Of a stretch of DNA of 8,266 nt, positions 7,072 to 8,266 are shown piece by piece. Source of the DNA: DASRCB01 sp035653295 (GTDB taxonomy: Bacteria; Acidobacteriota; Terriglobia; Bryobacterales; Bryobacteraceae). Every line of letters begins with the position of its first letter. Position 1 is the stretch's first letter. The position numbers and the translations under genes were made by a program. The DNA lies in the NCBI GenBank assembly GCA_035653295.1, contig DASRCB010000007.1:1-8266 (forward strand), read 5' to 3'. The notes under the pieces are model-generated. The model did not search any database and was not told the origin of the DNA. It worked only from the letters and a program-made list of their open reading frames with translations.

Positions 7072-7680
7072 TTACGATGCCGGTTGCCGAAGGCCCTGAA
7101 GGAAGACCGACACCATACCATCCACCACCGCATCGCGATCCATGGCCGGCAATTCGCGCCGGAAGATGACCTTCTCCAGCCCGTGGTGCGCCACCATTCC
7201 CGCGAAGGCATGGGCGGCGAACTCCGGGCTGAGACTGCGAAACGCGCCACCCTGCATGCGCCGCTCGACATAAGCAGTAATCATCTGGAAGAAGCCCTGG
7301 GCGCGGCGCTCGTAAAACAGGTCAGCCATTTCGTGTTTCTCGAGCGCGCTGAACAGGAACAGGCGGAGCCATGCCGGGTTCTGCTCGTGCCAGTCGAGGA
7401 TGACATTTGCCACGCAGGCGAAGAAGCCGTGATCGTCATCGCGGTCCATCCACGCGCGCAGGCGCTCAGTGATCTGATCGATCTCGTTCGATTTGGCGTC
7501 GATGATCGCGGCGTAGAGGTCCTTCTTGGCGGCGAAGTGCTGATAGAGCACCGGCTCGCTCACCCCCACCGATGCTGCCAGCTCGCGCGTGGTGGTCCCG
7601 CGAAAGCCTTTCTCCGAGAAGAGCTTGACCGCCGCGTCAACGATTGCCGCGCGCCGTTCCCGTGCCGACAGCCGACCCAT
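7072..7680 (-). CDS. TetR/AcrR family transcriptional repressor
   Basis: This 202-residue one-component regulator has the usual TetR length. The N-terminal DNA-binding domain is clear: RRAAIVDAAVKLFSEKGFRG (9-28), then the helix-turn-helix TTTRELAASVGVSEPVLYQH (29-48), followed by FAAKKDLYAAII. The C-terminal part is the all-helical ligand and dimer domain, with NPAWLRLFLFSALEK (101-115), FFQMITAYVERRMQGGAFR (130-148) and FAAHAFAGMVAHHGLEKVIF (154-173), a pattern common in AcrR-like members. The ligand is unknown. I chose ATG 7680 (MGRLSARERR); an in-frame TTG at 7695 would add five residues. It lies upstream of the orphan permease on the same strand and divergent from the small secreted-protein gene, so it probably represses its own operon and perhaps the divergent gene. 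Confidence 0.93.
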   Translation of the reverse strand: MGRLSARERRAAIVDAAVKLFSEKGFRGTTTRELAASVGVSEPVLYQHFAAKKDLYAAIIDAKSNEIDQITERLRAWMDRDDDHGFFACVANVILDWHEQNPAWLRLFLFSALEKHEMADLFYERRAQGFFQMITAYVERRMQGGAFRSLSPEFAAHAFAGMVAHHGLEKVIFRRELPAMDRDAVVDGMVSVFLQGLRQPAS

Positions 7681-7685
7681 GTTAG

Positions 7686-7694
7686 TGGTTACCA
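7686..7694. promoter_or_regulatory. Candidate repressor operator at the tetR 5' end
   Basis: TGGT-T-ACCA is a perfect dyad with 4-bp arms, 6 bases upstream of the tetR ATG in the 68-base divergent intergenic region. TetR proteins usually bind dyads close to their own promoter, and one here would also block ribosome access. The symmetry does not extend outward, which is short for a TetR operator, so this is a weak candidate. I could not identify a convincing -10/-35 pair for either divergent gene in this gap. Confidence 0.25.
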
Positions 7695-7748
7695 ACCTAT
7701 CAGATTTGGCGAAGAAACGTTCCCCGCTGGCGCGCCCTCAAACAGGTG

Positions 7749-8000
7749 ATGAAGCGCTGGGGTGTGATCGGGCTGATAACGGTGTTGCTGCCGTTCTGTG
7801 CGGCTGGTCAGGACACAGCAACCTCAGCCACTGCTAAGAAACATGCCAAACGGCACGGAAAGCGCCACGCGGCCGCGACCACGCAGTCCTCGAACGCACC
7901 CGCGCCTCCGGCTCCGGACACGCCGCACGACCCGGCGAATGCGGCTCGCGAGCAGTTGCCCGGTAACCCGCAGGCGAAGCCCGCCGGTCCGGACAAGTAA
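7749..8000 (+). CDS. Small exported His/Lys- and Pro/Ala-rich protein
   Basis: I do not recognise this family. The 83-residue product starts with a classical signal peptide: MKRWGVIGLITVLLPFCAAG, with positive n-region residues 2-3, a hydrophobic core 5-16 and a likely cleavage around 18-20. Cys17 is preceded by L-P-F, which is not a good lipobox. The mature part has a short basic, His-rich patch KKHAKRHGKRH (30-40), then a disordered Ala/Pro/Thr/Asn-rich tail ending PAGPDK. No catalytic domain fits in so short a chain. The basic patch might bind metal, nucleic acid or an acidic surface polymer. It is divergent from tetR with a 68-base shared upstream region, so that repressor may control it. 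A GTG immediately upstream (7746) could add one residue. AGG at 7744-7746 is too close to act as a normal ribosome site. Confidence 0.6.
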   Translation: MKRWGVIGLITVLLPFCAAGQDTATSATAKKHAKRHGKRHAAATTQSSNAPAPPAPDTPHDPANAAREQLPGNPQAKPAGPDK

Positions 8001-8021
8001 CGCCTTCCGCCCACGCCGCTC

Positions 8022-8030
8022 TGCTATCCT
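8022..8030 (+). promoter_or_regulatory. Possible extended -10 element of the tRNA-Val gene
   Basis: TGC-TATCCT resembles an extended -10 box (TGn plus TATnnT) and ends 22 bases before the mature tRNA 5' end. No -35 hexamer at proper spacing is evident. The call rests on this one box and its position. Confidence 0.3.
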
Positions 8031-8034
8031 GTGG

Positions 8035-8050
8035 TTTCGCGCACGCGAAA
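8035..8050. other. Hairpin immediately upstream of the tRNA
   Basis: TTTCGC-GCAC-GCGAAA forms a perfect 6-bp stem with a 4-base loop (or 7 bp with a 2-base loop) and ends two bases before the mature tRNA. It could be a leader structure in the precursor that RNase P removes, or it could end the upstream small-protein transcript, although no U-run follows. Confidence 0.4.
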
Positions 8051-8052
8051 AG

Positions 8053-8129
8053 GGGCCCGTAGCTCAGTTGGTTAGAGCGCTACCTTGACACGGTAGAGGT
8101 CACAGATTCGAGTTCTGTCAGGCCCACCA
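8053..8129 (+). tRNA. tRNA-Val (anticodon GAC)
   Basis: The 77-base cloverleaf folds completely. It has acceptor GGGCCCG (8053-8059), D stem GCTC/GAGC with loop AGTTGGTTA, and anticodon stem CTACC/GGTAG. The loop is TTGACAC, with anticodon GAC at 8087-8089. The variable region is AGGTC, and the T stem ACAGA/TCTGT encloses TTCGAGT. The discriminator A (8126) and an encoded CCA (8127-8129) follow. It should read valine codons GUC and GUU. One oddity is that acceptor pair 6-67 is C8058 opposite A8120, a mismatch where G is expected; the other six pairs are Watson-Crick. Confidence 0.95.
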
Positions 8130-8206
8130 TCCCCCGAACGACAATATTCTCCGAACAGCGTAAGAGTGCAACCGCGACGAATCTGGACTCCACGTGGACT
8201 CGGCTG

Positions 8207-8266
8207 GAGCCGGTGCCTCAGTCGGTTAGAGCTCTTCCCTAACGCGGAGGCGGTCCGAGATTGGGG
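8207..8266 (+). pseudogene. Degraded second tRNA, probably tRNA-Val, cut by the window edge
   Basis: The stretch aligns with a tRNA. There is a seven-base acceptor-like GAGCCGG, then CCTC...GAGC with loop AGTCGGTTA and three of four D-stem pairs. An anticodon stem CTTCC/GGAGG follows, with one T-G pair and loop CTAACGC. CGGTC sits as the variable region and CGAGA as the 5' T stem. The parts match a tRNA-Val(GAC) if CTGACAC became CTAACGC, giving an apparent AAC anticodon. The T loop starts TTGG instead of TTCG. The copy is therefore decayed or carries sequence errors, and its 3' end is beyond the window. Confidence 0.5.

Noticed and set aside
7729..7736. Perfect 8-bp palindrome GGCGCGCC in the tetR upstream region
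   Set aside because: In GC-rich DNA this is expected by chance, and there is no further symmetry around it. I do not call it an operator.
8201..8212. Hairpin CGGCT-GG-AGCCG as a terminator for tRNA-Val
   Set aside because: The stem is short, the loop is two bases, no U-run follows, and it overlaps the start of the second tRNA-like sequence.
1..8266. CRISPR array, insertion sequence, prophage or defence island
   Set aside because: No regularly spaced direct repeats, transposase, integrase, phage structural gene or recognised defence domain appears on either strand.

Overview
The window is GC-rich bacterial DNA and most resembles an Acidobacteriota genome of the Bryobacterales/Solibacter type. 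Three things point there. One is a MacB/FtsX-type permease of about 810 residues with duplicated domains and no ATPase gene beside it (the 'acidobacterial duplicated orphan permease' architecture). The second is a protein with an N-terminal 'STGPRTEAGKA...SQNA..HGLT' motif that I know mainly from acidobacterial hypothetical proteins. The third is a lipoprotein-sorting-like secreted protein of a style common in that phylum. The assignment rests on recollection of families, not on a search.

Layout, left to right. (1) 78-697, +: a conserved hypothetical gene broken by an apparent one-base deletion near 234-235. (2) 700-1701, -: a CPBP (CAAX/Abi) membrane protease, convergent with (1) and only two bases from it. 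(3) 1649-2404, +: a secreted, outer-membrane lipoprotein-sorting-like protein whose 5' end overlaps the 5' end of the protease gene. (4) 2406-4532, +: a secreted prolyl oligopeptidase (family S9A) with a complete catalytic triad, starting one base after gene (3) stops. A double-hairpin palindromic element (2435-2470) is read in frame inside its signal-peptide region. (5) A 28-bp convergent gap with a perfect hairpin. (6) 4561-6999, -: the duplicated orphan ABC permease. (7) 7072-7680, -: a TetR/AcrR repressor upstream of the permease on the same strand, with a spacer carrying two abutting inverted repeats. (8) 7749-8000, +: a small secreted His/Lys- then Pro/Ala-rich protein, divergent from tetR. 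(9) 8053-8129, +: tRNA-Val(GAC) with encoded CCA. It is followed at 8207-8266 by a degraded, edge-truncated second tRNA that best matches another tRNA-Val.

How the genes relate. Genes (3) and (4) look like a translationally coupled pair of exported proteins. Genes (7) and (6) look like a repressor-permease operon, in which the permease may export or sense a compound that the TetR protein binds. Apart from these two pairs nothing ties the window into a single pathway, and I do not see a defence system, prophage, CRISPR array or biosynthetic cluster. The most unusual items are the palindromic element exapted into (or invading) the peptidase signal peptide, the single-base frameshift, the 5'-overlapping divergent gene pair and the decayed tandem tRNA.
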